Shown piece by piece: positions 43,989-51,882 of a stretch of DNA of 64,000 bases. The stretch is from Hydrogenophaga palleronii NBRC 102513. GTDB taxonomy: Bacteria; Pseudomonadota; Gammaproteobacteria; Burkholderiales; Burkholderiaceae_C. The notes under the pieces were generated by a model. That model was given only the letters and a program-made list of their open reading frames with translations, was not told the origin of the DNA and made no database searches. Each line of letters starts with the position of its first letter. Positions within the stretch are counted from its first letter, which is position 1. The stretch covers positions 62,001-126,000 of the forward strand of contig NZ_BCTJ01000008.1 in the NCBI RefSeq assembly GCF_001571225.1, given 5' to 3'. The position numbers and the translations under genes were made by a program.

Positions 43989-45959
43989 ATGGCGACCCAA
44001 ACACCCAACGAATACTCCGAAGGCTCGATCCGCGTCCTCAAAGGGCTGGAGCCGGTCAAGCAGCGGCCGGGCATGTACACCCGCACCGACAACCCGCTGC
44101 ACATCATCCAGGAAGTGCTGGACAACGCGGCCGACGAGGCCCTGGCCGGCTACGGCAAGAAGATCAAGGTCACGCTGCATGCCGACCATTCGGTGAGCGT
44201 GGAAGACGACGGCCGCGGCATCCCCTTCGGTCTGCACCCGGAAGAAAAGGCGCCGGTGGTCGAGCTGGTGTTCACCCGGCTGCACGCCGGTGGCAAGTTT
44301 GACAAGGGCAAGGGTGGCGCGTACAGCTTCTCGGGTGGCCTGCACGGCGTGGGCGTGAGCGTGACCAACGCGCTCTCCACCCGCCTGGAGGTGACCAGCT
44401 TCCGCGAAGGCCAGGTGGCGAAGCTGGCGTTTTCCGCTGGCGACGTGATCGAACCGCTGGCAGTGAGCAGCAAGGGCGAGGGCGACCGCAAGCAGGGCAC
44501 CACCGTGCGCGCCTGGCCCGACGCAAAGTACTTCGAATCCGCCGCGCTGCCCATGGGCGAACTCACCCACCTGCTGCGCAGCAAGGCGGTGCTGATGCCC
44601 GGCGTGAGCGTGACGCTGGTGAACGAAAAGATCAAGGACACGCAGACTTGGCTCTACAAGGGCGGCCTGCGCGACTACCTGCAGCAGACGCTCAACGGCG
44701 AGCCGGTGATTCCGCTGTTTGAAGGTGAAGGCTTTGCCGACAGCGGGCACGACAGCTTCGCCGAAGGCGAGGGCGCGGCCTGGTGCGTTGCCTTCACCGA
44801 AGACGGCCAGCCGGTGCGCGAAAGCTATGTGAACCTGATCCCCACCAGCGCCGGCGGCACGCACGACAGCGGCCTGCGCGACGGCCTGTTCCAGGCGGTC
44901 AAGGGCTTCATCGAACTGCACGCCCTGCTGCCCAAGGGCGTGAAGCTGCTGCCCGAAGACGTGTTCGCGCGCGCCAGTTATGTGCTGAGCGCCAAGGTGC
45001 TCGACCCGCAGTTCCAGGGCCAGATCAAGGAGCGCCTGAACTCGCGCGACGCGGTGCGCCTGGTCGGCAGCTTCGTGCGTCCTGCGCTGGAGTTGTGGCT
45101 CAACCAGCACGTGGACTACGGCAAGAAACTGGCCGAGCTCGCCATCAAGGCCGCGCAGTCGCGCCAGAAGGCGGGCCAGAAGGTCGAGAAACGCAAGGGC
45201 TCCGGCGTGGCCGTGCTGCCCGGCAAGCTGACCGACTGCGAAAGCAAGGATGTGGCACACAACGAGGTGTTCCTGGTCGAGGGCGACTCGGCCGGCGGCA
45301 GCGCCAAGATGGGCCGCGACAAGGAAAGCCAGGCCGTGCTGCCCTTGCGCGGCAAGGTGCTCAACACCTGGGAGGTGGAACGCGACCGGCTGTTTGCCAA
45401 CACCGAAATCCACGACATCTCGGTCGCCATCGGCGTCGATCCACACGGCCCGAACGACACGCCCGACCTGAGCGGCCTGCGCTACGGCAAGGTCTGCATC
45501 CTGTCTGACGCGGACGTGGACGGCTCGCACATCCAGGTGCTGCTGCTCACGCTGTTCTTCCGCCATTTCCCCAAACTTATCGAAACCGGCCACGTGTTCG
45601 TGGCGCGCCCGCCGCTGTTCCGTGTGGACATCCCCGCGCGTGGCAAGAAGCCGGCGGCCAAGCAGTACGCGCTCGACGAAGGCGAACTGCACGCCATCCT
45701 CGACAAGAGCGCCAAGGACGGCGTGGCGCCAGAGAAGTGCCAGATCAGCCGTTTCAAGGGCTTGGGCGAAATGAGCGCCGAACAGCTCTGGGACACCACC
45801 CTCAACCCCGACACCCGCCGCCTCATGCCGGTGGTGCTGGGCGCGATCGACTTTGCCGGCACCGAAGCCCTCATCACCAAGCTCATGGGCAAGGGCGAAG
45901 CCGCCTCGCGCCGCGAGCTGATGGAGCTGCACGGCGATTCGGTCGAGATCGACATCTAG
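43989..45959 (+). CDS. parE: DNA topoisomerase IV subunit B
   Basis: 656-residue ATPase subunit of topoisomerase IV, which decatenates sister chromosomes. GHKL ATP-binding motifs: EVLDNAADEALAGYG, VEDDGRGIPFGLHP and GGLHGVGVSVTNALS. The TOPRIM domain begins EVFLVEGDSAGGSAKMGRD with the acidic pair SDADVDGSHI, and the family ending is FKGLGEMSAEQLWDTT. ATG 43989 was chosen as the first codon of the conserved N terminus (EYSEGSIRVLKGLEPV). parC follows after 118 bases that contain repeat copy C. Confidence 0.98.
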   Translation: MATQTPNEYSEGSIRVLKGLEPVKQRPGMYTRTDNPLHIIQEVLDNAADEALAGYGKKIKVTLHADHSVSVEDDGRGIPFGLHPEEKAPVVELVFTRLHAGGKFDKGKGGAYSFSGGLHGVGVSVTNALSTRLEVTSFREGQVAKLAFSAGDVIEPLAVSSKGEGDRKQGTTVRAWPDAKYFESAALPMGELTHLLRSKAVLMPGVSVTLVNEKIKDTQTWLYKGGLRDYLQQTLNGEPVIPLFEGEGFADSGHDSFAEGEGAAWCVAFTEDGQPVRESYVNLIPTSAGGTHDSGLRDGLFQAVKGFIELHALLPKGVKLLPEDVFARASYVLSAKVLDPQFQGQIKERLNSRDAVRLVGSFVRPALELWLNQHVDYGKKLAELAIKAAQSRQKAGQKVEKRKGSGVAVLPGKLTDCESKDVAHNEVFLVEGDSAGGSAKMGRDKESQAVLPLRGKVLNTWEVERDRLFANTEIHDISVAIGVDPHGPNDTPDLSGLRYGKVCILSDADVDGSHIQVLLLTLFFRHFPKLIETGHVFVARPPLFRVDIPARGKKPAAKQYALDEGELHAILDKSAKDGVAPEKCQISRFKGLGEMSAEQLWDTTLNPDTRRLMPVVLGAIDFAGTEALITKLMGKGEAASRRELMELHGDSVEIDI

Positions 45960-46045
45960 CTGAACTCCCCCCGCGCCGCTTCGCGTCACCCCTCAGGGGC
46001 GACACTGGCAGACCGGCAGAGCCGGATCTGCGGTGTCCTTGACCG
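45960..46045 (+). repeat. Stop-codon-abutting intergenic repeat, copy C
   Basis: Begins straight after the parE stop: CCCCCCGCGCCGCTTCGCG, the stem CCCCTCAGGGG, GACACTGGCAGACCGGCAGA, then GCCGGATCTGCGG and TGTCCTTGACC. Same order of elements as copies A and B. It lies inside the parE-parC unit, so if it terminates transcription it would uncouple the two subunits. Confidence 0.75.
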
Positions 46046-46077
46046 AATCGCCGCCTTGAACGAAGAACCGATTTGCC

Positions 46078-48426
46078 ATGACTGAAACTCCTGAACTGCC
46101 GCTGTCCGCACCGGACGATGACGGCATGAACCTCGCCAACTACGCCCAGCGCGCCTACCTGGAGTACGCGCTCTCGGTCGTGAAGGGCCGCGCCCTGCCC
46201 GACGTCTGCGACGGCCAGAAGCCGGTGCAGCGCCGCATCCTCTACAGCATGGACCGCATGGGTCTGGGCTTCAGCGGGCCGAACCGCAACACCGCCGCGC
46301 GCCCGGTAAAGAGCGCGCGCGTGGTTGGTGACGTGCTGGGCCGCTTCCACCCGCACGGCGACCAGGCCGCCTACGACGCGCTGGTGCGCATGGCGCAGGA
46401 CTTTGCCCAGCGTTACCCACTGATCGACGGCCAGGGCAACTTTGGCTCGCGCGACGGCGACGGCGCCGCGGCCATGCGATACACCGAAGCGCGGCTGGCC
46501 AAGATCACCACCCTGCTGCTCGACGAGATCGACGAAGGCACGGTGGACTTCGTGCCCAACTACGACGGCTCCACCGTCGAACCCAAACAACTGCCGGCGC
46601 GCCTGCCGTTCAACCTGCTCAACGGCGCGTCGGGCATTGCCGTGGGCCTAGCGACCGAAATCCCCAGCCACAACCTGCGCGAAGTGGCCGACGCCTGCGT
46701 GGCGCTGGTGAAGAACCCCAAGCTCACCGACGAGGAACTGCTCGCCATCCTGCCCGGGCCCGACTACCCCGGTGGCGGCCAGATCATCAGCCCGGCCGGC
46801 GACATTGCCGACGCCTACCGCAGCGGCCGCGGCAGCCTCAAGGTGCGGGCGCGCTGGAAGATCGAAGACCTCGCACGCGGCCAGTGGCAACTGGTGGTGA
46901 ACGAGTTGCCGCCCGGCGTGAGCACGCAGCGCGTGCTGGAAGAAATCGAGGAACTCACCAACCCCAAGGTGAAGGCCGGCAAGAAGGCGCTCACGCAAGA
47001 CCAGACCCAGCTCAAGGCCAGCATCCTGATGGTGCTCGACGGCGTGCGCGACGAGTCCAGCAAGGACGCGCCGGTGCGCCTGGTGTTCGAGCCCAAGAGC
47101 AGCCGCATCGAGCAGCAGGAACTCATCACCACGCTGCTGGCCCACACCAGCCTGGAAACCTCGGCACCGATCAACCTCACCATGGTGGGGCTGGACGGCC
47201 GGCCGACGCAGAAGTCGCTGCGCCTGATGCTCACCGAGTGGATCGCGTTCCGCCAGGGCACCATCACCCGCCGTTCGCAGCACCGCCTGAACAAGGTGCT
47301 CGACCGCATCCACATCCTCGAAGGCCGGCAGTTGGTGCTGCTCAACATCGACGAGGTGATCCGCATCATCCGCCACAGCGACGAGCCCAAGCCCGCGCTG
47401 ATCGAGGCCTTCAAGCTCAGCGACCGCCAGGCCGAGGACATTCTTGAAATCCGCCTGCGCCAGCTGGCGCGGCTCGAAGCCATCAAGATCGAGCAGGAGC
47501 TGAAGGAACTGCGCGAAGAGCAGGGCAAGCTGGAAGACATCCTGGCCAACCCGGGCAGCTTGAAGCGCCTGATGGTGAGAGAGATCGAAGCCGACGCCAA
47601 GACCTTCGCCGACCCGCGCCGCACGCTGATCCAGGCCGAGAAGAAGGCTGTGGCCGAAATCAAGGTGGTGGACGAACCGGTGACGGTGGTGATCTCCAGC
47701 AAAGGCTGGGTGCGCGCGCGCACCGGCCACGGCCACGAGAAGGCCAGCTTCGCCTTCAAGGCCGGCGACGGCCTGTACGGCACCTTCGAGTGCCGCACGG
47801 TGGACACGCTCATCACCTTCGGCAGCAACGGCCGCGTCTACTCGGTGCCGGTGGCCAGCCTGCCGGGTGCGCGCGGCGACGGCCAGCCCATCACCACGCT
47901 GATCGAGCTGGAAAGCGGCACGCAGCCGCTGCACTACTTCGCCGGCCCGGCCCATGCGGCGCTGCTGCTGGCGGGTTCGGGTGGTTACGGCTTCCTGGCC
48001 ACGGTGGAGAACATGACCACGCGCCAGCGCGGCGGCAAGACCTTCCTCAACCTGGGCGAGGGCGAAACGCCGTGTGCACCGTCGCACGCCGCCTTCACCT
48101 CGGGTGGCACGCCGCTGGCGCCGGCCACGCACGTCTGCTGTGCCTCCACCGGCGGGCGCATCCTCACCTTCGAAATCAGCGAACTCAAGCAGATGGAGAA
48201 GGGTGGCCGCGGCCTGCTGTTGATCGACCTGGAAGCGAAAGACACGCTCGCCGGTGCAGCCGCCTACACGCGCAGCGTGAAGATCGAAGGCATCGGCCGC
48301 GGCGGCAAGGAGCGCGACGAAACGCTGGAGATTCGCAGCCTGAACAACGCGCGGGCCGCGCGTGCCCGCAAGGGCAAGGCGGCCGACCTGGGCTTCAAGC
48401 CCAACCGCATCACGCGGGTCGAGTAG
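46078..48426 (+). CDS. parC: DNA topoisomerase IV subunit A
   Basis: 782-residue breakage-reunion subunit; the active-site Tyr is Tyr135 in [11 protein letters not shown]-terminal block [20 protein letters not shown] and the C-terminal beta-pinwheel repeats ([34 protein letters not shown]) are intact. In the quinolone pocket the sequence is [13 protein letters not shown]: the position of E. coli Ser80 is Gln96 and that of Glu84 is Asp100. That is likely a lineage feature. Next gene starts 8 bases after the stop. Confidence 0.97.
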   Translation: MTETPELPLSAPDDDGMNLANYAQRAYLEYALSVVKGRALPDVCDGQKPVQRRILYSMDRMGLGFSGPNRNTAARPVKSARVVGDVLGRFHPHGDQAAYDALVRMAQDFAQRYPLIDGQGNFGSRDGDGAAAMRYTEARLAKITTLLLDEIDEGTVDFVPNYDGSTVEPKQLPARLPFNLLNGASGIAVGLATEIPSHNLREVADACVALVKNPKLTDEELLAILPGPDYPGGGQIISPAGDIADAYRSGRGSLKVRARWKIEDLARGQWQLVVNELPPGVSTQRVLEEIEELTNPKVKAGKKALTQDQTQLKASILMVLDGVRDESSKDAPVRLVFEPKSSRIEQQELITTLLAHTSLETSAPINLTMVGLDGRPTQKSLRLMLTEWIAFRQGTITRRSQHRLNKVLDRIHILEGRQLVLLNIDEVIRIIRHSDEPKPALIEAFKLSDRQAEDILEIRLRQLARLEAIKIEQELKELREEQGKLEDILANPGSLKRLMVREIEADAKTFADPRRTLIQAEKKAVAEIKVVDEPVTVVISSKGWVRARTGHGHEKASFAFKAGDGLYGTFECRTVDTLITFGSNGRVYSVPVASLPGARGDGQPITTLIELESGTQPLHYFAGPAHAALLLAGSGGYGFLATVENMTTRQRGGKTFLNLGEGETPCAPSHAAFTSGGTPLAPATHVCCASTGGRILTFEISELKQMEKGGRGLLLIDLEAKDTLAGAAAYTRSVKIEGIGRGGKERDETLEIRSLNNARAARARKGKAADLGFKPNRITRVE

Positions 48427-48433
48427 CGCAAGC

Positions 48434-49540
48434 ATGGCGCGCTCGCCGACGCTCGACGAGCTGCGCCGCTACGCCATCGCACGCAGCCTGTTCAAGCCGG
48501 TCACGTTGCCGGCGGCGATCCGCCGCCTCGGCTTCGTGCAGGCCGACCCGATGCGCGCACCCGCGCGGGCGCAAGACCTGATCCTGCGTTGCCGGGTACA
48601 GGGTTACCGCGCCGGTGACCTGGAGCGCCGCTACGAGCGCCTGGGCATAGAGGAAGACGCCTTCGTCAACTACGGCTTCGTCTCGCGCGACACACTGGCC
48701 CTGCTGCACCCGCGCACGCCACGCCGCGCCTGGGACGCAGCCACCACCGCCCGCGCGCAGGAGCTGCTGGCCTTCGTGCGCGAGCGCGGCCCGGTGCACC
48801 CACGCGAAGCGGGCGAGGCCTTTGCCCACCACGGTCGCGTGGCGGGTTATTGGGGCGGTGAGCTCAACGCCAGCACCCGGCTGCTAGAGCAGATGCACCA
48901 CCACGGCTGGCTGCGGGTGCGCCGGCGCGAGGCCGGCACGCGCGTGTACGAGGCCGTCACCCACGTTCAGCAGGACAACGACCCCGCCGCACGCCGCGCA
49001 CGCGCCGAAGCCCTGGTGGACCTCATCGTGGCCCTGTACGCACCCTTGCCCGCACCCAGCCTGGGTTACCTCGTCACCCTGCTGCGGTATGGAGCGCCCG
49101 GCCTGGCGGTGGAGGCGCGCGAGGTGGCCAAGGCCGCGCGCTCGCGCTATGGGCACGCGGACATCGACGGCACCTGCTGGTACTGGCCCGCGCACGAGAA
49201 CCCGGTCTCGCGCCGCCACCAGGCCGGCGAGGGCGTGCAGCTGCTGGCGCCGTTCGACCCGGTGGTGTGGGACCGTCGCCGCTTCGAGATGCTGTGGGGC
49301 TGGGCCTACCGCTTCGAGGCCTATGTGCCGGCCGCGAAACGCACCATGGGCCACTACGCCTTGCCGGTGCTGTGGGGCGAGCAGATGGTGGGCTGGGCCA
49401 ACCTGCGCATGGAGCGCGGCCGGCTGACCCATCAGCTGGGTTTTGCCGATGCCCGCCCACGCGATGCGGGCTTTCGCCACGCGCTGGATGAAGAGCTGGC
49501 GCGGTTTGAAATCTTCCTCTCGCAGGCCCCGGCGACCTGA
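48434..49540 (+). CDS. YcaQ/AlkX-like DNA glycosylase (HTH_42)
   Basis: 368-residue winged-helix protein of the AlkZ/YcaQ family. E. coli YcaQ unhooks alkylated bases and interstrand crosslinks. The catalytic QxD motif of the YcaQ branch appears as Gln36-Ala-Asp38 in LGFVQADPM, and the C-terminal family signature is LLAPFDPVVWDRRRFEMLWGW with YVPAAKRTMGHYALPVLWGE, both conserved. ATG 48434 lies 8 bases after the parC stop. Cotranscription with topoisomerase IV subunits would join two DNA-maintenance functions, in line with the LexA-like box upstream of parE. Confidence 0.87.
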   Translation: MARSPTLDELRRYAIARSLFKPVTLPAAIRRLGFVQADPMRAPARAQDLILRCRVQGYRAGDLERRYERLGIEEDAFVNYGFVSRDTLALLHPRTPRRAWDAATTARAQELLAFVRERGPVHPREAGEAFAHHGRVAGYWGGELNASTRLLEQMHHHGWLRVRRREAGTRVYEAVTHVQQDNDPAARRARAEALVDLIVALYAPLPAPSLGYLVTLLRYGAPGLAVEAREVAKAARSRYGHADIDGTCWYWPAHENPVSRRHQAGEGVQLLAPFDPVVWDRRRFEMLWGWAYRFEAYVPAAKRTMGHYALPVLWGEQMVGWANLRMERGRLTHQLGFADARPRDAGFRHALDEELARFEIFLSQAPAT

Positions 49541-49691
49541 AAACCTGGCCGCTGCATCGCATGCATCACAGAACAAAGCAGCACCTTCGGCAAGGCCCGG
49601 GAATCCGGTCACGGAAGGGCCCCAGACGCCTCGTTACCAAATGACACGGCCGGACTGCCTAGAATCCGGGGTTTTAACCAGCAAGGCTCAG

Positions 49692-49949
49692 ATGACTACC
49701 GAAAAGAAACAAACCGCATTCAACCGTGCCCTCAAGCCCAGCGCCGAGCTGGCCGCTGTGATCGGCGCGACGCCACAACCCCGCACCGAAGTTGTGAAAC
49801 TGATGTGGGAGTACATCAAGGCCAACAACCTGCAGAACCCGAAGAACAAGCGCAACATCCTGGCCGACGCCAAGCTCAAGGCGGTCTTCGGCAAGGACGA
49901 AGTCACCATGTTCGAGATGACCGGCCTGGTGGGCAAACACCTGAGCTGA
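49692..49949 (+). CDS. SWIB/MDM2 domain protein
   Basis: 85-residue protein made almost entirely of one SWIB domain (LKPSAELAAVIGATPQPRTEVV, KLMWEYIKANNLQNPKNKRN, LKAVFGKDEVTMFEMTGLVGKHL). In eukaryotes SWIB is a chromatin-remodelling subunit; small bacterial stand-alone copies occur in betaproteobacteria and chlamydiae and are thought to bind DNA or topoisomerases, without firm proof. ATG 49692 is preceded by a possible -10 TAGAAT at 49660-49665 and a 20-base leader (AAGG). The nearness of parC may be relevant. Confidence 0.9.
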   Translation: MTTEKKQTAFNRALKPSAELAAVIGATPQPRTEVVKLMWEYIKANNLQNPKNKRNILADAKLKAVFGKDEVTMFEMTGLVGKHLS

Positions 49950-50059
49950 GGCCAGACCGCGGGGCGGCCCGGCCCCCGTGACCAGCCGCCGTGCGGCCCA
50001 CACGCCTGTGTTGCGCGATGGGCCTCAACATCAATTGAAATCAAGCAGGTGGATGGACG

Positions 50060-50242
50060 ATGGAAAACGGCGAATGGACCGGCGTGGTGATTGCGGCCGT
50101 GCTCGCGCTGTTGACTTTTGGCGTGACGCGTTTTGTGGTGCGCCGCATCACGAGCCGTCGTGTGGCCAAACAGCAGGCGGTGGAGCAGGCGCAGCAGAGC
50201 CGCCAGGTGCGGCGCGCGCAGGAACGGGCCCGCAAGAAATGA
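50060..50242 (+). CDS. Small single-helix basic membrane protein
   Basis: 60 residues. One membrane helix (GVVIAAVLALLTFGVTRFVV) is followed by a strongly basic, Gln-rich cytoplasmic helix (RRITSRRVAKQQAVEQAQQSRQVRRAQERARKK, about 33 residues; net charge very positive). Ribosome site GGTGGATGGACG lies in front of ATG 50060. The charge and coding bias look genuine, and a strong terminator follows at 50281. Function unknown; the tail might bind nucleic acid or acidic lipids. Confidence 0.7.
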   Translation: MENGEWTGVVIAAVLALLTFGVTRFVVRRITSRRVAKQQAVEQAQQSRQVRRAQERARKK

Positions 50243-50280
50243 GCAGCGACTGGCTGCAGGGGCAGTGCCCCGCACCATGA

Positions 50281-50311
50281 AAAAGAGGCCGCTGTTGCGG
50301 CCTCTTTTTTT
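50281..50311. terminator. Bidirectional rho-independent terminator
   Basis: AAAAGAGGCCGC, loop TGTT, GCGGCCTCTTTT with more Ts; serves the plus gene and the converging RidA gene. Confidence 0.92.
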
Positions 50312-50334
50312 GATGGGTCGGCGAACGCGAAGGC

Positions 50335-50805
50335 TCAGGCCAGTTCGGCGATCAATTCGATTTCCACGCAGGCACCCAGGGGCAACTGCGCCACGCCGAA
50401 GGCGCTGCGGGCATGTGCGCCCACGGTGCTGCCGAACACCTCGCCCAGCAGCTCGCTGCAGCCATTGGTGACCAGGTGCTGCTCGGTGTAGCTGGCGGTG
50501 GAGTTCACCAGGCTGAGCACCTTCACGATGCGCTTGACGCCGTTGAGGTCGGTGCCGGCGGCCTTGCAGGCCGCGTCCAGCGTGCCCAGCAGGTCGACCG
50601 CTACCGCGCGTGCGGCGGGCTTGGCTTCGTCGGTGGTCATGGTCAGGCCCAGTTGGCCAACCCAGGGCTTGCCGTCCTGGCGTGCGATGTGGCCACTCAG
50701 GAAGATCAGTTTGCCGGTCTGCACGAAGGGCACGTAGGCGGCGGCGGGCACGGCCACGGGCGGCAGGGTGATGCCGAGTTGGTTCAGCTTGTCGTAGATG
50801 CTCAT
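50335..50805 (-). CDS. RidA (YjgF/YER057c/UK114) family protein
   Basis: 156-residue member of the Rid superfamily, enamine/imine deaminases that remove reactive intermediates such as 2-aminoacrylate. The key Arg lies in HARSAFGVAQLPLGACVEIE and the substrate Glu near the C terminus is present (CVEIELIAE). It belongs to the slightly longer Rid branch with an N-terminal YDKLNQLGITLPPVAVPAA lead, so the precise reaction is open. On the minus strand, TAGAAT (50846-50841) is a likely -10 and AGGAG the ribosome site. Confidence 0.9.
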   Translation of the reverse strand: MSIYDKLNQLGITLPPVAVPAAAYVPFVQTGKLIFLSGHIARQDGKPWVGQLGLTMTTDEAKPAARAVAVDLLGTLDAACKAAGTDLNGVKRIVKVLSLVNSTASYTEQHLVTNGCSELLGEVFGSTVGAHARSAFGVAQLPLGACVEIELIAELA

Positions 50806-50903
50806 GGGGGCTCCTGAAGGTCCTGAAGAATGAGCGGCCCATTCTATCGACGGGCCCGCACTGCAGCGCCGGTGCGGCGAGCCGCGGCGCAGGGCTGCCG
50901 CGT

Positions 50904-51881
50904 TCAGGCGTCCTCAACCGCTTCGAGCTGGCCCAGTTCGTCCGGCGGCGCCACTGTCACCGCCACGTCCAGGCTGTGCCGTGCGCCGCTCTGGATCACG
51001 CCGCGCATGGGCGAGACGTCGCCGAAATCGCGGCCGGTGGCCAGCGCCACGTAGTCTTCTCCCGGGCTGCCGCGGCCGCAGCGGTTGTTGGTCGGGTCGA
51101 AGTCGAACCAGGTGCCGGCGGCGGCCGTCGGCTGGCCGTCGGGCCCCTGGTTGCCCTGGCCCGGCAGCGGCACGTACACCGACACCCAGGCGTGTGAAGC
51201 GTCGGCACCGATCAAACGCGCTTTGCCGGGTGGCGGGCGCGTGAGCAGGTAACCGCTGACGTAACGCGCCGGCAGGCCCAGCGTGCGCAGGCAGCCCAGC
51301 ATGATGTGGGCGAAGTCCTGGCACACGCCCTTGCCCTGCTGCAGTGCGTCCAGCGCCGGGGTGTTGACCTCGGTGCTCTCGCTCTCGTAAACGAGTTCGG
51401 TGTGGATGCGTTCCATCAGCGCGCGCACGGCGTCCAGCGCCGGCAGGCCGGGCTTGAAGGCCGGGCGTGCGAAGGCCGCAAAGGCGTCGTCGCGTGGCAC
51501 AAAGGGCGAGGCGTAGAGGAATTCGCTGGCGGCGTCGAACGGCGCCCGGGCGTGGTAACGGAAGTGTTCGCGCACGCGCTCCCAACCGATGCCGCGCCAG
51601 GTCTGGCTTTCGGGCAGGGGCTGCGGGGCTTGCGTCTGCACCAGGCTGTCGGCCTCCACCGTGAGCACGCGGTGGGTGGACTGCAGCGAGAAGAAGGTGC
51701 GCTGGTTGCCAAACACGTCCGTGGTCTCGCTGCGCGCGGCCGGGGTGGGGCTGATGCGCAGCTCGTGGTGCAGCACCTGTTGCGTGACCGTGTCCACCGG
51801 CTGCAGGTGCACCATGTGTTGCGCCATGTCGATGGCGCCGTGGTACCGGTAGCGGGTGCGGTGCAGGATGCGAAGGCGCAT
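50904..51881 (-). CDS. Transglutaminase-like protein of the ATP-grasp/alpha-E operon
   Basis: 325 residues. A bacterial transglutaminase N-terminal domain (MRLRILHRTRYRYHGAIDMA, about 1-85) precedes the papain-like core with catalytic Cys187 (GVCQDFAHIML), His230 (DASHAWVSVY) and Asp262 (FDFDPTNN). The enzyme class can hydrolyse or transfer amide bonds; the substrate is unknown. ATG 51881 comes one base after the preceding gene's stop, so translation is coupled, and it is the last gene of the three-gene operon. Confidence 0.9.
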   Translation of the reverse strand: MRLRILHRTRYRYHGAIDMAQHMVHLQPVDTVTQQVLHHELRISPTPAARSETTDVFGNQRTFFSLQSTHRVLTVEADSLVQTQAPQPLPESQTWRGIGWERVREHFRYHARAPFDAASEFLYASPFVPRDDAFAAFARPAFKPGLPALDAVRALMERIHTELVYESESTEVNTPALDALQQGKGVCQDFAHIMLGCLRTLGLPARYVSGYLLTRPPPGKARLIGADASHAWVSVYVPLPGQGNQGPDGQPTAAAGTWFDFDPTNNRCGRGSPGEDYVALATGRDFGDVSPMRGVIQSGARHSLDVAVTVAPPDELGQLEAVEDA

Positions 51882-51882
51882 G

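Noticed and set aside
42462..45989. 1175-codon minus-strand open frame opposite parE and the MFS gene
   Set aside because: Only its last 42 codons look like a protein; the rest is the mirror of parE with His/Arg/Ala-rich nonsense.
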